Shown here: positions 45,576-53,351 of the stretch, one piece after another
How positions within the stretch are numbered: position 1 is the stretch's first letter
Layout of the letters: each line of letters opens with the position of its first letter
The notes under the pieces: model-generated
The model's database searches: none
What the model was told of the DNA's origin: nothing
What the model saw: the letters and a program-made list of their open reading frames with translations, nothing else
DNA from: Methylocaldum sp002005105
Lineage (GTDB): Bacteria; Pseudomonadota; Gammaproteobacteria; Methylococcales; Methylococcaceae
NCBI RefSeq assembly: GCF_051027545.1
Contig: NZ_CP194902.1
Coordinates: 2,976,001 to 3,040,000 of the forward strand
Reading direction: 5' to 3'
Length of the DNA stretch: 64,000 nucleotides
Made by a program: the position numbers and the translations under genes

Positions 45576-46232
45576 GTGTACGAAAGATATCAGAGCGAGT
45601 CGACGACTGCGCCAGCATTGCGCGCCGGGACTACGGTTCGGTATCCAGTGTCGGCCGCTTGGTGGCGAGCTCCGCAAGTGCTTGTCGCCTTGCTTGCGGT
45701 TTGTCTCTGTTCGTTGGTCATTCTCTATTATTTATCGACGCGTCTTGAAACCACGGTAGCCGGTCCAACGGAAGGTCACGCCCGGATCAAGGCGATCAAC
45801 CAGCAAATGGAAGCGCTGCAACGCAAGTTCGGCATTCTCTTGGCCGAATCGGTCGAAATGAGACTTAAAACCCTTCAGAAGAACATTGAGGCGGGAGCGG
45901 TCAGTTCCGCGGATCTCGAGGCCTTTGAGCAATTAAAGAGCGATCTGGTGCTGTTGGAAGGTTATGCCGAAGCCGGCGGAGCCAATGCGTTCGACAACAC
46001 CGAGATCGAGCATTCCCGTTTCCGGCGGTTACCCGGTTCGGGAGTAGTCCGTAACGAAGAGCTTATGGATGAGGTTTTGCAGGTAAAGAACCTGCTTTAC
46101 TTTTGTGCCGCCAGTCTCGCAACGACCACTGTTCTCATCAGTGGCTATTGGTTGAGACAGCGGAGTCGGGCGTATCGCCTCCACTCGGGAATGACCGCTG
46201 TTCCGATGCTGGCAAAGAAGCCCGGCGATTGA
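45576..46232 (+). CDS. Two-TM protein with coiled-coil periplasmic or cytoplasmic loop
   Basis: A 218-residue protein starting at GTG 45576 with GGAG nearby. A 30-residue polar start is followed by TM1 (about 34-54, VLVALLAVCLCSLVILYYL). An extended helical part (about 68-140, HARIKAINQQMEALQRKFGILL) is likely a coiled coil. TM2 is at about 172-192 (LYFCAASLATTTVLISGYWL) and a short basic tail ends the chain. This is a four-helix-bundle-like sensor or membrane-organising layout without any enzyme domain. I recognise no family. It faces a GGDEF gene. Confidence 0.68.
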   Translation: MYERYQSESTTAPALRAGTTVRYPVSAAWWRAPQVLVALLAVCLCSLVILYYLSTRLETTVAGPTEGHARIKAINQQMEALQRKFGILLAESVEMRLKTLQKNIEAGAVSSADLEAFEQLKSDLVLLEGYAEAGGANAFDNTEIEHSRFRRLPGSGVVRNEELMDEVLQVKNLLYFCAASLATTTVLISGYWLRQRSRAYRLHSGMTAVPMLAKKPGD

Positions 46233-46257
46233 TGCCTGGTCTGGACCTCAGGAATAT

Positions 46258-47565
46258 TTAGGTATTCGACGAGTCACGATTCTCGTGATGCCCCTTTTTG
46301 ACATGCTCGGCTTCGATCCGGTTTTTTCCCATCCCCTTGGCGCGATACATTGCAGAGTCGGCCCGCCTGATGAAGGAATCCGCCGATTCGTTTGACACGT
46401 ACACGGTGATGCCGGCGGAGAAAGTCGGCAAAGCCATGGCCGTGCCGCCAATTGAAAACGTGGTTCGGTGGACCTGCGCCTGAATTTTCTTGAGCGCCCA
46501 TAAAGCGCCATCCAGCTCGGTGTTGGGAAGCAGTACGATGAACTCTTCGCCGCCGAAACGGGCTACGTGGTCGTGACGGCGAAATGCAGGAAGGATTTTT
46601 TGGGCGTAAATTTTGAGAACTTCATCGCCTGCAGCGTGGCCGTAACGGTCATTGATTTCCTTGAATCCGTCGAGGTCCACCATGGCCAAGGCCAAAGGGG
46701 TGTAGTAACGTTGCACGCGTCCGATCTCATCCTCCAGCCGATTCAAGAAGGCTCGCCGATTGGAAAGCCCGGTTAATTCATCCGTAAGGCTCAGTTGGCG
46801 AACTCGTGTGAATTCCAGATCGGTCTTTCGATTATTCGTCTCCAGCAAATCGAGATAAGCTCGGATAATGTCGATTTGTTTGGCCTGATGTTGATGTTCG
46901 TTTAACAAAGCGTCGGTCTGCTTTAGAAGTCCAGATCGCGCCGTATCGGTGAGCAAAAAATTTTCGGGATGGCTCAACGCCTGAGCGATATTCTTCAGCA
47001 ACTGGCCGGAATGTAGATTTGCATCATCAACTTCGTTAAGGCTTGCCGTCAACGACTTGTGGATTTCGGCCATTCCTACGCTTTGTCCTTCGCGAGGCGG
47101 CGGCGCGGGGTCCGTGTTATGTGATGTCTTTTCGGAAGTCGTCACATGGATTTCTGTGGCCTTAGCCCTTTGTGCAATCACGTCCGGTTTGTCGGGCGAG
47201 GGTTCATGGTCTCCTATGATTCGATCGGAAAAGGCAAAATTGGAATGGAACAAAGAATGTTTGAGGTCTTCAACGCCTTTAATTAAGGTGTTTAATTCCG
47301 CTAAGGATAAAGACGGACTGAGCAGAGTTTGGAGAAACTCGATTCGTCGCGCGAGCCACTGGCTTCTGTCGGAAACCAACTGTTCAACATAACGGAGAAG
47401 TTGTTGAACAAGGGCGCGGTAACGGGTTTCCCTCGCGTTATGAATTTGGGTCAGCGACTCGAAACTATTTTGAATATGATCGATAAGAAGAGGTTCGGAC
47501 GGGTAACGCCTTAACGCGTGCAAATTGGAGAGTATCCGTTCGAAATCGGCCGGCCGCGATTTCAT
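46258..47565 (-). CDS. GGDEF diguanylate cyclase with long helical N-terminal region
   Basis: A 435-residue soluble protein. Residues 1-130 are helical (ERILSNLHALRRYP, QLLRYVEQLVSDR), 130-180 is a Pro-rich spacer, and about 180-265 is another helical stretch and a signalling helix (IRAYLDLLETNNRKTDLEFTRVRQLSLTDELTGLSNRRAFL). The GGDEF domain has RFGGEEF, the metal Asp in VDLDGFKEIND, and an intact I-site RRHD five residues earlier, so it should make c-di-GMP with product inhibition. It converges on the coiled-coil membrane protein, 25 bp away. What the N-terminal part senses is unknown. Confidence 0.9.
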   Translation of the reverse strand: MKSRPADFERILSNLHALRRYPSEPLLIDHIQNSFESLTQIHNARETRYRALVQQLLRYVEQLVSDRSQWLARRIEFLQTLLSPSLSLAELNTLIKGVEDLKHSLFHSNFAFSDRIIGDHEPSPDKPDVIAQRAKATEIHVTTSEKTSHNTDPAPPPREGQSVGMAEIHKSLTASLNEVDDANLHSGQLLKNIAQALSHPENFLLTDTARSGLLKQTDALLNEHQHQAKQIDIIRAYLDLLETNNRKTDLEFTRVRQLSLTDELTGLSNRRAFLNRLEDEIGRVQRYYTPLALAMVDLDGFKEINDRYGHAAGDEVLKIYAQKILPAFRRHDHVARFGGEEFIVLLPNTELDGALWALKKIQAQVHRTTFSIGGTAMALPTFSAGITVYVSNESADSFIRRADSAMYRAKGMGKNRIEAEHVKKGHHENRDSSNT

Positions 47566-47810
47566 GACTTATCAAGTGTTAAGGTCAAAGAAGTTAAATT
47601 CCGACACGATACTCTGAACATCGAATGCGACAAATAGCTACAGTCTAGTGTGTCCTGGCTGGAAACAAGGAGTGGCTTTCACAGTCCCGATCTAAGAAAT
47701 TCCCATTGTATTTTTGTCGAAAAAGCCGCGATTCATTCTACCGGTAATCGCTTGCTAATCAATCCTTAAGGCTACAGCCTGTTTTCCACTTCCTTAAGAC
47801 GACCATCCAT

Positions 47811-48785
47811 ATGCAGAGAGTTTTGAGCATAGCCCCGATGTTGGATTGGACGGATCGGCATTTTCGCTATTTTGTACGCCTAATTTCTCGGCGGGTGCTG
47901 CTTTATACCGAAATGGTCACCGCCGGTGCGATTTTGTTCGGGAATCGCGACCACTTGCTCGGCTTCCACCCCGCCGAAAAGCCGTTGGCGCTTCAATTAG
48001 GCGGCAGCAACCCTTCGGATCTTGCCGAGTGTGCGAGAATTGCCGAAGCGTATGGATATGATGAGATTAATCTCAATGTCGGATGCCCGAGCGATCGGGT
48101 GCAGAATGGGCGGTTCGGTGCATGCTTGATGGCCGACCCCGAGTTGGTTTCCGAGTGCGTGGCCGCGATGGCCGGTGCCGTATCGCTTCCGATCACCGTC
48201 AAAACCCGAATAGGCATCGATGAGCAGGACTCCTATGAGGATCTCGCGCGCTTCGTCGAGATCGTCTCGTCCGGCGGTTGTCACACCTTTGTCATCCATG
48301 CCAGAAAAGCGTGGCTTAAAGGCTTATCGCCTAAGGAGAACCGGGAAATACCACCGCTAAGATACGATGTGGTCGATCGAATCAAAGACGATTATGCGGC
48401 ACTCGAAATCATCCTGAACGGCGGTATCGTCGATCTGGATCAGGCGGGGCTGCATCTTGAGCGGTTCGACGGTGTGATGATAGGACGAGCGGCCTACCAT
48501 CAACCGTACTTGCTTGCAGAGGCCGACCGGCGATTTTTCGGCGATGACCGTCCGGTCCGCTCCCGGCGTCAAGTGGTCGAAGCGCTGTTGCCGTATGTCG
48601 AAACGGAATTGGGGCGGGGCGTACGTTTACAAGCCATCGCTCGGCACATTTTAGGGTTGTATCACGGTATGCCCGGCGGGCGGGCATGGCGTCGGCATCT
48701 TAGCCAGCATGCGACGAAAGCAAATGCGGGAGCGGATGTGCTTCTCGAAGCCACCCGCTATTGCGAAGAGTCAATATGCGTTTGA
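47811..48785 (+). CDS. dusA: tRNA-dihydrouridine(20/20a) synthase DusA
   Basis: DusA reduces U20 and U20a in tRNA D-loops with FMN. The 324-residue protein shows APMLDWTDRHFRYFVRLIS, LYTEMVTAGAILFG, LQLGGSNPSDLAECARIAE, EINLNVGCPSDRVQNGRFGACLM (with the catalytic Cys) and IHARKAWLKGLSPKENR. IDDGVMIGRAAYHQPYLL-like sequence ends the barrel. folE follows 63 bp downstream. Confidence 0.95.
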   Translation: MQRVLSIAPMLDWTDRHFRYFVRLISRRVLLYTEMVTAGAILFGNRDHLLGFHPAEKPLALQLGGSNPSDLAECARIAEAYGYDEINLNVGCPSDRVQNGRFGACLMADPELVSECVAAMAGAVSLPITVKTRIGIDEQDSYEDLARFVEIVSSGGCHTFVIHARKAWLKGLSPKENREIPPLRYDVVDRIKDDYAALEIILNGGIVDLDQAGLHLERFDGVMIGRAAYHQPYLLAEADRRFFGDDRPVRSRRQVVEALLPYVETELGRGVRLQAIARHILGLYHGMPGGRAWRRHLSQHATKANAGADVLLEATRYCEESICV

Positions 48786-48848
48786 TCGAGAAAGACATGG
48801 CGCATTCCTGCGCGATATACTTACCGATCACTATTAGCGACATCAATC

Positions 48849-49406
48849 ATGCAAAACGTAATGGAGCATCTTTTTTCCCAAATCATACAATCTCTTGGGG
48901 AGGATATTACCCGAGAAGGACTAGTGGATACGCCTAAGCGGGCGGCGGCGGCTTTTCGTTTTCTCAATAGCGGCTACAATCAGCGCCTCGAGCGTGTCCT
49001 CAATAATGCCGTTTTCGAGGCGGATACGGAGGATATGGTGATCGTGAAGGACATCGAATTGTATTCATTGTGCGAGCACCATCTTCTGCCGTTCATCGGT
49101 AAATGCCATGTCGCTTATCTGCCTAAGGGTAAGGTGATCGGGCTTTCCAAGATCGCGCGCATCGTCGAAATGTACGCTCGCCGTCTTCAGATCCAGGAGC
49201 GATTGACCAAACAAATTGCGGACGCCATTCAGACCGCGATCGATCCCGCGGGGGTTGCCGTAGTAATCGAAGCCAAGCATCTGTGCATGATGATGCGAGG
49301 CGTCGAGAAACAAAACTCGGTTATGACCACCTCATCCATGCTGGGTTTGTTCCGCAAACAAATCAGTACCCGTTCGGAGTTTCTGGATCTTATCAACAGA
49401 AAATAG
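48849..49406 (+). CDS. folE: GTP cyclohydrolase I
   Basis: FolE converts GTP to dihydroneopterin triphosphate, the first step of tetrahydrofolate (and, in methylotrophs, related pterin) synthesis. The 185-residue protein has the metal and active-site set CEHHLLPF, GKVIGLSKIARIVEMYARRLQIQERLT, VIEAKHLCMMMRGV and SVMTTSSMLGLF. It is the zinc-dependent type I. hemH starts one base after its stop, so the two share a transcript. Confidence 0.97.
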   Translation: MQNVMEHLFSQIIQSLGEDITREGLVDTPKRAAAAFRFLNSGYNQRLERVLNNAVFEADTEDMVIVKDIELYSLCEHHLLPFIGKCHVAYLPKGKVIGLSKIARIVEMYARRLQIQERLTKQIADAIQTAIDPAGVAVVIEAKHLCMMMRGVEKQNSVMTTSSMLGLFRKQISTRSEFLDLINRK

Positions 49407-49407
49407 C

Positions 49408-50400
49408 GTGACAGAAGCAGGGAAATCCCACCGTTGGGGTGTGCTTTTGGTCAATCTGGGTACGCCCGAGGCTCCAACCACGGCCGCAGTCCGACGCTAT
49501 CTGGGCGAGTTCCTATGGGACTCCCGTGTCGTGGAACTGCCGAGGCCAATTTGGTGGATGATCCTTCATGGCGTGATTTTGCGGGTGCGGCCATCCAAGT
49601 CGGCACGAGCGTATCGGTCGATCTGGACCGACAGAGGCTCCCCGTTACTGGTGTTCAGCACGGATTTGACTCGATCGGTGCAAGCCGAGATCTCGGCGAG
49701 AATGGCTGGGGAAATCGTGGTAGAGGTGGCGATGCGCTACGGTAAACCCGGAATTCGGGAAAAATTGGAGAAGTTGAATAGCGCCGGGGTCGATGGACTT
49801 CTGATTTTGCCGTTGTATCCCCAGTATTCGTCACCGAGTACCGGGACCGTATTCGATGCGGTCGCCTCGGTGTTGAAGAATTGGAGATATGTTCCGGAGA
49901 CCAGATTCGTCAGCGACTATCATGATTATCCGGCGTATATCCGGGCTGTGGCGAACCGAATCGAAGATTTCTGGCGCGACAATGGCGGACCTCATTTTTT
50001 GTTGTTTTCATTTCACGGTTTACCGGAACGAAGCCGCTCCCTAGGCGATCCTTACCATGAGCAATGTCGTACGACCGCAAAGCTGATCGCGGCTGAACTG
50101 AAGCTTCCGGAGAATGCTTGGCAGTTAGTTTTTCAGTCCCGTTTCGGCCCGGGGCGGTGGCTTCAGCCTTATTGCGTCGATGTGCTAAAAGCACTGCCGC
50201 AAAAGGGCGTTAAGGACGTCGATGTCGTTTGCCCGGGATTTGCCGTGGACTGCTTGGAAACCTTGGAGGAGATCGGCATTACCAACAAGGAGGTCTTTGA
50301 AAGAGCGGGTGGTGCCCAGTATCGGTTAATCCCCGCGCTGAACGATAGTCCGGAACATGGCCGCGTCCTGGCTGGTTTGATTACAGAGCACTTGCGGTAA
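49408..50400 (+). CDS. hemH: Ferrochelatase
   Basis: HemH inserts Fe2+ into protoporphyrin IX to make haem. The 330-residue protein begins at GTG 49408. It carries GVLLVNLGTPEAPTT, LPLYPQYSSPSTGTVFDAV, FSFHGLPERSRSLGDPY (with the catalytic His) and VFQSRFGPGRWLQPY, then PGFAVDCLETLEEIGI. It supplies haem to proteins such as the IDO homologue in this window. It converges on the HDOD gene 14 bp away. Confidence 0.97.
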   Translation: MTEAGKSHRWGVLLVNLGTPEAPTTAAVRRYLGEFLWDSRVVELPRPIWWMILHGVILRVRPSKSARAYRSIWTDRGSPLLVFSTDLTRSVQAEISARMAGEIVVEVAMRYGKPGIREKLEKLNSAGVDGLLILPLYPQYSSPSTGTVFDAVASVLKNWRYVPETRFVSDYHDYPAYIRAVANRIEDFWRDNGGPHFLLFSFHGLPERSRSLGDPYHEQCRTTAKLIAAELKLPENAWQLVFQSRFGPGRWLQPYCVDVLKALPQKGVKDVDVVCPGFAVDCLETLEEIGITNKEVFERAGGAQYRLIPALNDSPEHGRVLAGLITEHLR

Positions 50401-50414
50401 AAGATAAAAGTCGC

Positions 50415-51275
50415 TCAACCGGCATAAATAAGCTTGAATACTTGATTGAATTGTTCGTCGAGTTTTTGGGCCAACTCATTCGCAGTTGCGATGTCAGTGC
50501 CGAAAAGACTCGGCTTGTCCATGTCGGTTACTGTGGTGTCGCGTGATGCATGATTAGAATAGCGTGAATAAACAAAGGATTGTGCCTGAGCGACCAGGGC
50601 TGCTTCGCAACTGAACACGTCGGCATTTTCCGGCGTATCGTGGTGCTCGATAGTCACGGCGATGATCTCCGGCAGCTTCCATAGCCGAGCCAATTCGGCG
50701 CCGACCTGATAATGGTCGAATCCGATAACTCGTCTTTCTCCTTCCTGATAGCTTATGTTCTCCGATTCCGCTAAAAGTGCCGCGGCACGGGCCAATTCCG
50801 GAAGGCGGTGATATACGACCAATCGCCCTATTTCATGTAATAGTCCACATAGAAATACGGCCTTTAGACGTTCGCCAAAGGGATGACAACTCGCGAATAA
50901 TCTTGCCAATAGCGCACAGCGCACGCTCATGGCCCAGAATTCCTTCATTGTCATCAAGGTATTCGTTAAAGATGAAAATTTATCGATCACTAAAGTAGTT
51001 AATACCAAACTCCGAATTTCGTGGATGCCGACGATATTGAGTGCACGATGAATGGAGGTGACTTTGGTCGGAATTCCATAAAAGGCGCTATTGACGACCC
51101 GTAGCAGCCTTGCTGTGAGACCAGGATCATTTTCAATCAGTGTGCCGGCATCGCGCAGATCGGCCCCCGGGTTATCCAGTAGTTCATTCAGTTTTAAGAA
51201 TAACTCCGGCGGGGAAGCTAATTGCACGTTCCCATTCAAAATTACGCGGACGCTAAGCGGGGTGAATGCATACAT
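50415..51275 (-). CDS. HDOD domain protein
   Basis: A 286-residue cytoplasmic protein made almost wholly of an HDOD domain, a degenerate HD-phosphohydrolase fold that works in signalling scaffolds. Marks are LFLKLNELLDNPGADLRDAGTLIENDPGLTARLLRVVNSAFYG (in parts), RALNIVGIHEIRSLVL, GLLHEIGRLV and the degenerate YQVGAELARLWKLPEIIAVTIEHHD. No GGDEF or receiver domain is attached. It is divergent, 172 bp from the GGDEF-EAL gene. Confidence 0.88.
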   Translation of the reverse strand: MYAFTPLSVRVILNGNVQLASPPELFLKLNELLDNPGADLRDAGTLIENDPGLTARLLRVVNSAFYGIPTKVTSIHRALNIVGIHEIRSLVLTTLVIDKFSSLTNTLMTMKEFWAMSVRCALLARLFASCHPFGERLKAVFLCGLLHEIGRLVVYHRLPELARAAALLAESENISYQEGERRVIGFDHYQVGAELARLWKLPEIIAVTIEHHDTPENADVFSCEAALVAQAQSFVYSRYSNHASRDTTVTDMDKPSLFGTDIATANELAQKLDEQFNQVFKLIYAG

Positions 51276-51447
51276 CGCTTTAGCTCTTGATGCGCATACC
51301 TAATACTATCCTGTCGTTAATTTGATTTGACTGATACGCCGATAAGTGGCATCTATATCACAGTTGGTTCATGGAAGACTTTATATGTGACGCGAGTTCC
51401 AATTGCCTCCTTTATTCTAACTGAGCTTCAGGTTTTTATCGGGTGCT

Positions 51448-53286
51448 ATGACGCCAACCAACCAGTTCGGCGAAAAGTTAATTATTATCGGTGAGCATAA
51501 TGAGCGTCATCGTGCCCAAGTCGAGTTAATCCTATCCGAAGCCGGTTTCGTGAATTTCGTAGCGGTCTCTAATGGAAGAGAACTTCTTGAGCAATTGAGA
51601 AAATTCCAGCGGAGCCCTGAAGAAATCGGACTTATTATTCTTAATAGTAGCCTGCCCGAATGTCAGATTGACGAGTTTTGCCTGTCTTTTTCCTCGATAG
51701 ACGAGGGAATCGGCATTCCCGCTATCATTTTTACTGAAGAATCGGTCGAATTGGACAGCACGCAAGTACGCCGCCTAACCCAGCTGAGCAGGCAAGGCGT
51801 CAGTCTGATTACCAAGCCTATTCGCGGACGCGATTTTATCCCCTTGGTTAACATGAGTTTGATACTCAGAAACGAGCGTCACCTGAGACGTAGCCAAGAA
51901 GAGCAACTTTTAAACGAACTCTCCGAACGCAAAATCATGGAGGCCCGATTCAAATATCTCGTGGCCCACGATGAGTTGACCGGCCTTGCAAATCGCCGGA
52001 GCTTGGAAAAGAAACTTCAGCTAGCCATCCACCGGTGCCGGAACTTCGATCAGGAAGGTGCATTGCTGTACCTGGATCTTGATCGGTTCAACATGATCAA
52101 TGATCTTGAGGGACACGAGACCGGCGATCGTTTATTAGTGGAGACGGTCAGCCTGTTGCACGGCACGCTCGATTCGGACCACATCGCAGCCAGGATCGGA
52201 GCTGACGAGTTTTGTATCTTTCTAGAAAACGTCAAACAGCAGGAGGCATTGTCCATCGCTGAACGGCTCCGCCAAGCCATGGATGGTTTTCGCTTCGTTA
52301 CCGGACAAGACAGTTATCACATATCGGCCAGTATCGGTGTGGCCCTGCTGGAATCGCGGAGGATGGCCAGTCATCCGAGTGTGCTGATTGCCGAAGCGCA
52401 TCAGGCCTGTTACGCAGCGAAGGCGAACGGGCGTAACATGGTTCAGTTGTATAACGACAAAGATACCGAGGCTTGCACGCGGCGAAGCGACATCTTATGG
52501 GTTCCGCTGATCCGGGAAGCCTTGATGGAAAATCGGTTTTTTCTGGTTTTTCAGCCGGTTGTCAGGGTCAAGGACGGTGCCATTACGCACTACGAGGTCT
52601 TGATCCGGATGAGGGGCAAGCGTTCGGATATATTCTCGCCGGGAGAATTCATTCCGGTCGCCGAGCGCATGGGTTTGATTCACCATATCGACCTGTGGGT
52701 GGTCGATAAATCAATCGATTTCCTGGCCTCTCTGCCGGAACACCAGTCGCATGTCAGTCTAACGATAAATTTGTCGGGTGTTGCATTTCAAGATCAGTCC
52801 TTGTTACCCCTGATTAAACAAAAATTGGAAATGACCTGGATCTCCGCGTCTCGGCTTGCATTCGAGATTACCGAAACCGCGACTGTCGCGAATTATCAGC
52901 AAACTCGGGAAATGATTGCCCGCATAAGGGCGCTGGGATGCCATTTTGCCTTGGATGACTTTGGTGCTGGCTTTAGTTCGTTCGATTACATCAAAAAGTT
53001 TCCAGTCGATTATTTGAAAATCGATGGACAGTTCATAAAAAACCTGCTTCATGATGAAACAGACCAGGTACTTGTCAAGGCAATGATCGATATCGCTCGG
53101 AAGCTGGGAAAAAGGACCATCGCCGAATTTGTGGAAAACCCGAAGGTTCTTTCTCTCTTAAAAACGCTCGGCATAGATTATGTCCAAGGTTATCTGATCG
53201 GTAAGCCGGAACCCCATCTACTCGACAAAACGACTATCTCGATTAACGAGATCGCCGGTTCTTCGCAGTCGACTCAAGCTGCCTAG
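51448..53286 (+). CDS. Pseudo-receiver GGDEF-EAL c-di-GMP protein
   Basis: A 612-residue soluble protein. Residues 1-140 have the receiver fold, but Asn66 replaces the phospho-acceptor Asp (LIILNSSLPE) and the acidic pair is GEH; Thr96 and Lys123 are kept. The GGDEF domain (about 165-325) reads GADEF and lacks the I-site, so cyclase activity is doubtful. The EAL domain (about 345-590) reads EVL, with NLSG, EITET, LDDFGAGFSSFDY, AEFVE and the final QGYLIGKP all present, so it likely degrades c-di-GMP. The receiver probably senses by binding rather than phosphorylation. Confidence 0.9.
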   Translation: MTPTNQFGEKLIIIGEHNERHRAQVELILSEAGFVNFVAVSNGRELLEQLRKFQRSPEEIGLIILNSSLPECQIDEFCLSFSSIDEGIGIPAIIFTEESVELDSTQVRRLTQLSRQGVSLITKPIRGRDFIPLVNMSLILRNERHLRRSQEEQLLNELSERKIMEARFKYLVAHDELTGLANRRSLEKKLQLAIHRCRNFDQEGALLYLDLDRFNMINDLEGHETGDRLLVETVSLLHGTLDSDHIAARIGADEFCIFLENVKQQEALSIAERLRQAMDGFRFVTGQDSYHISASIGVALLESRRMASHPSVLIAEAHQACYAAKANGRNMVQLYNDKDTEACTRRSDILWVPLIREALMENRFFLVFQPVVRVKDGAITHYEVLIRMRGKRSDIFSPGEFIPVAERMGLIHHIDLWVVDKSIDFLASLPEHQSHVSLTINLSGVAFQDQSLLPLIKQKLEMTWISASRLAFEITETATVANYQQTREMIARIRALGCHFALDDFGAGFSSFDYIKKFPVDYLKIDGQFIKNLLHDETDQVLVKAMIDIARKLGKRTIAEFVENPKVLSLLKTLGIDYVQGYLIGKPEPHLLDKTTISINEIAGSSQSTQAA

Positions 53287-53351
53287 CCGAATCCGCTGTT
53301 TTTAGTTTCCGGTCCAGTTGATTAAGTCCTGACGGGCATATTTTTTATCCC

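Noticed and set aside
51340..51440. CRP-like site before the GGDEF-EAL gene
   Set aside because: TGTGA and TCACA half-sites occur (ATATCACAG, TATGTGACG) but are not at the spacing of a CRP site.
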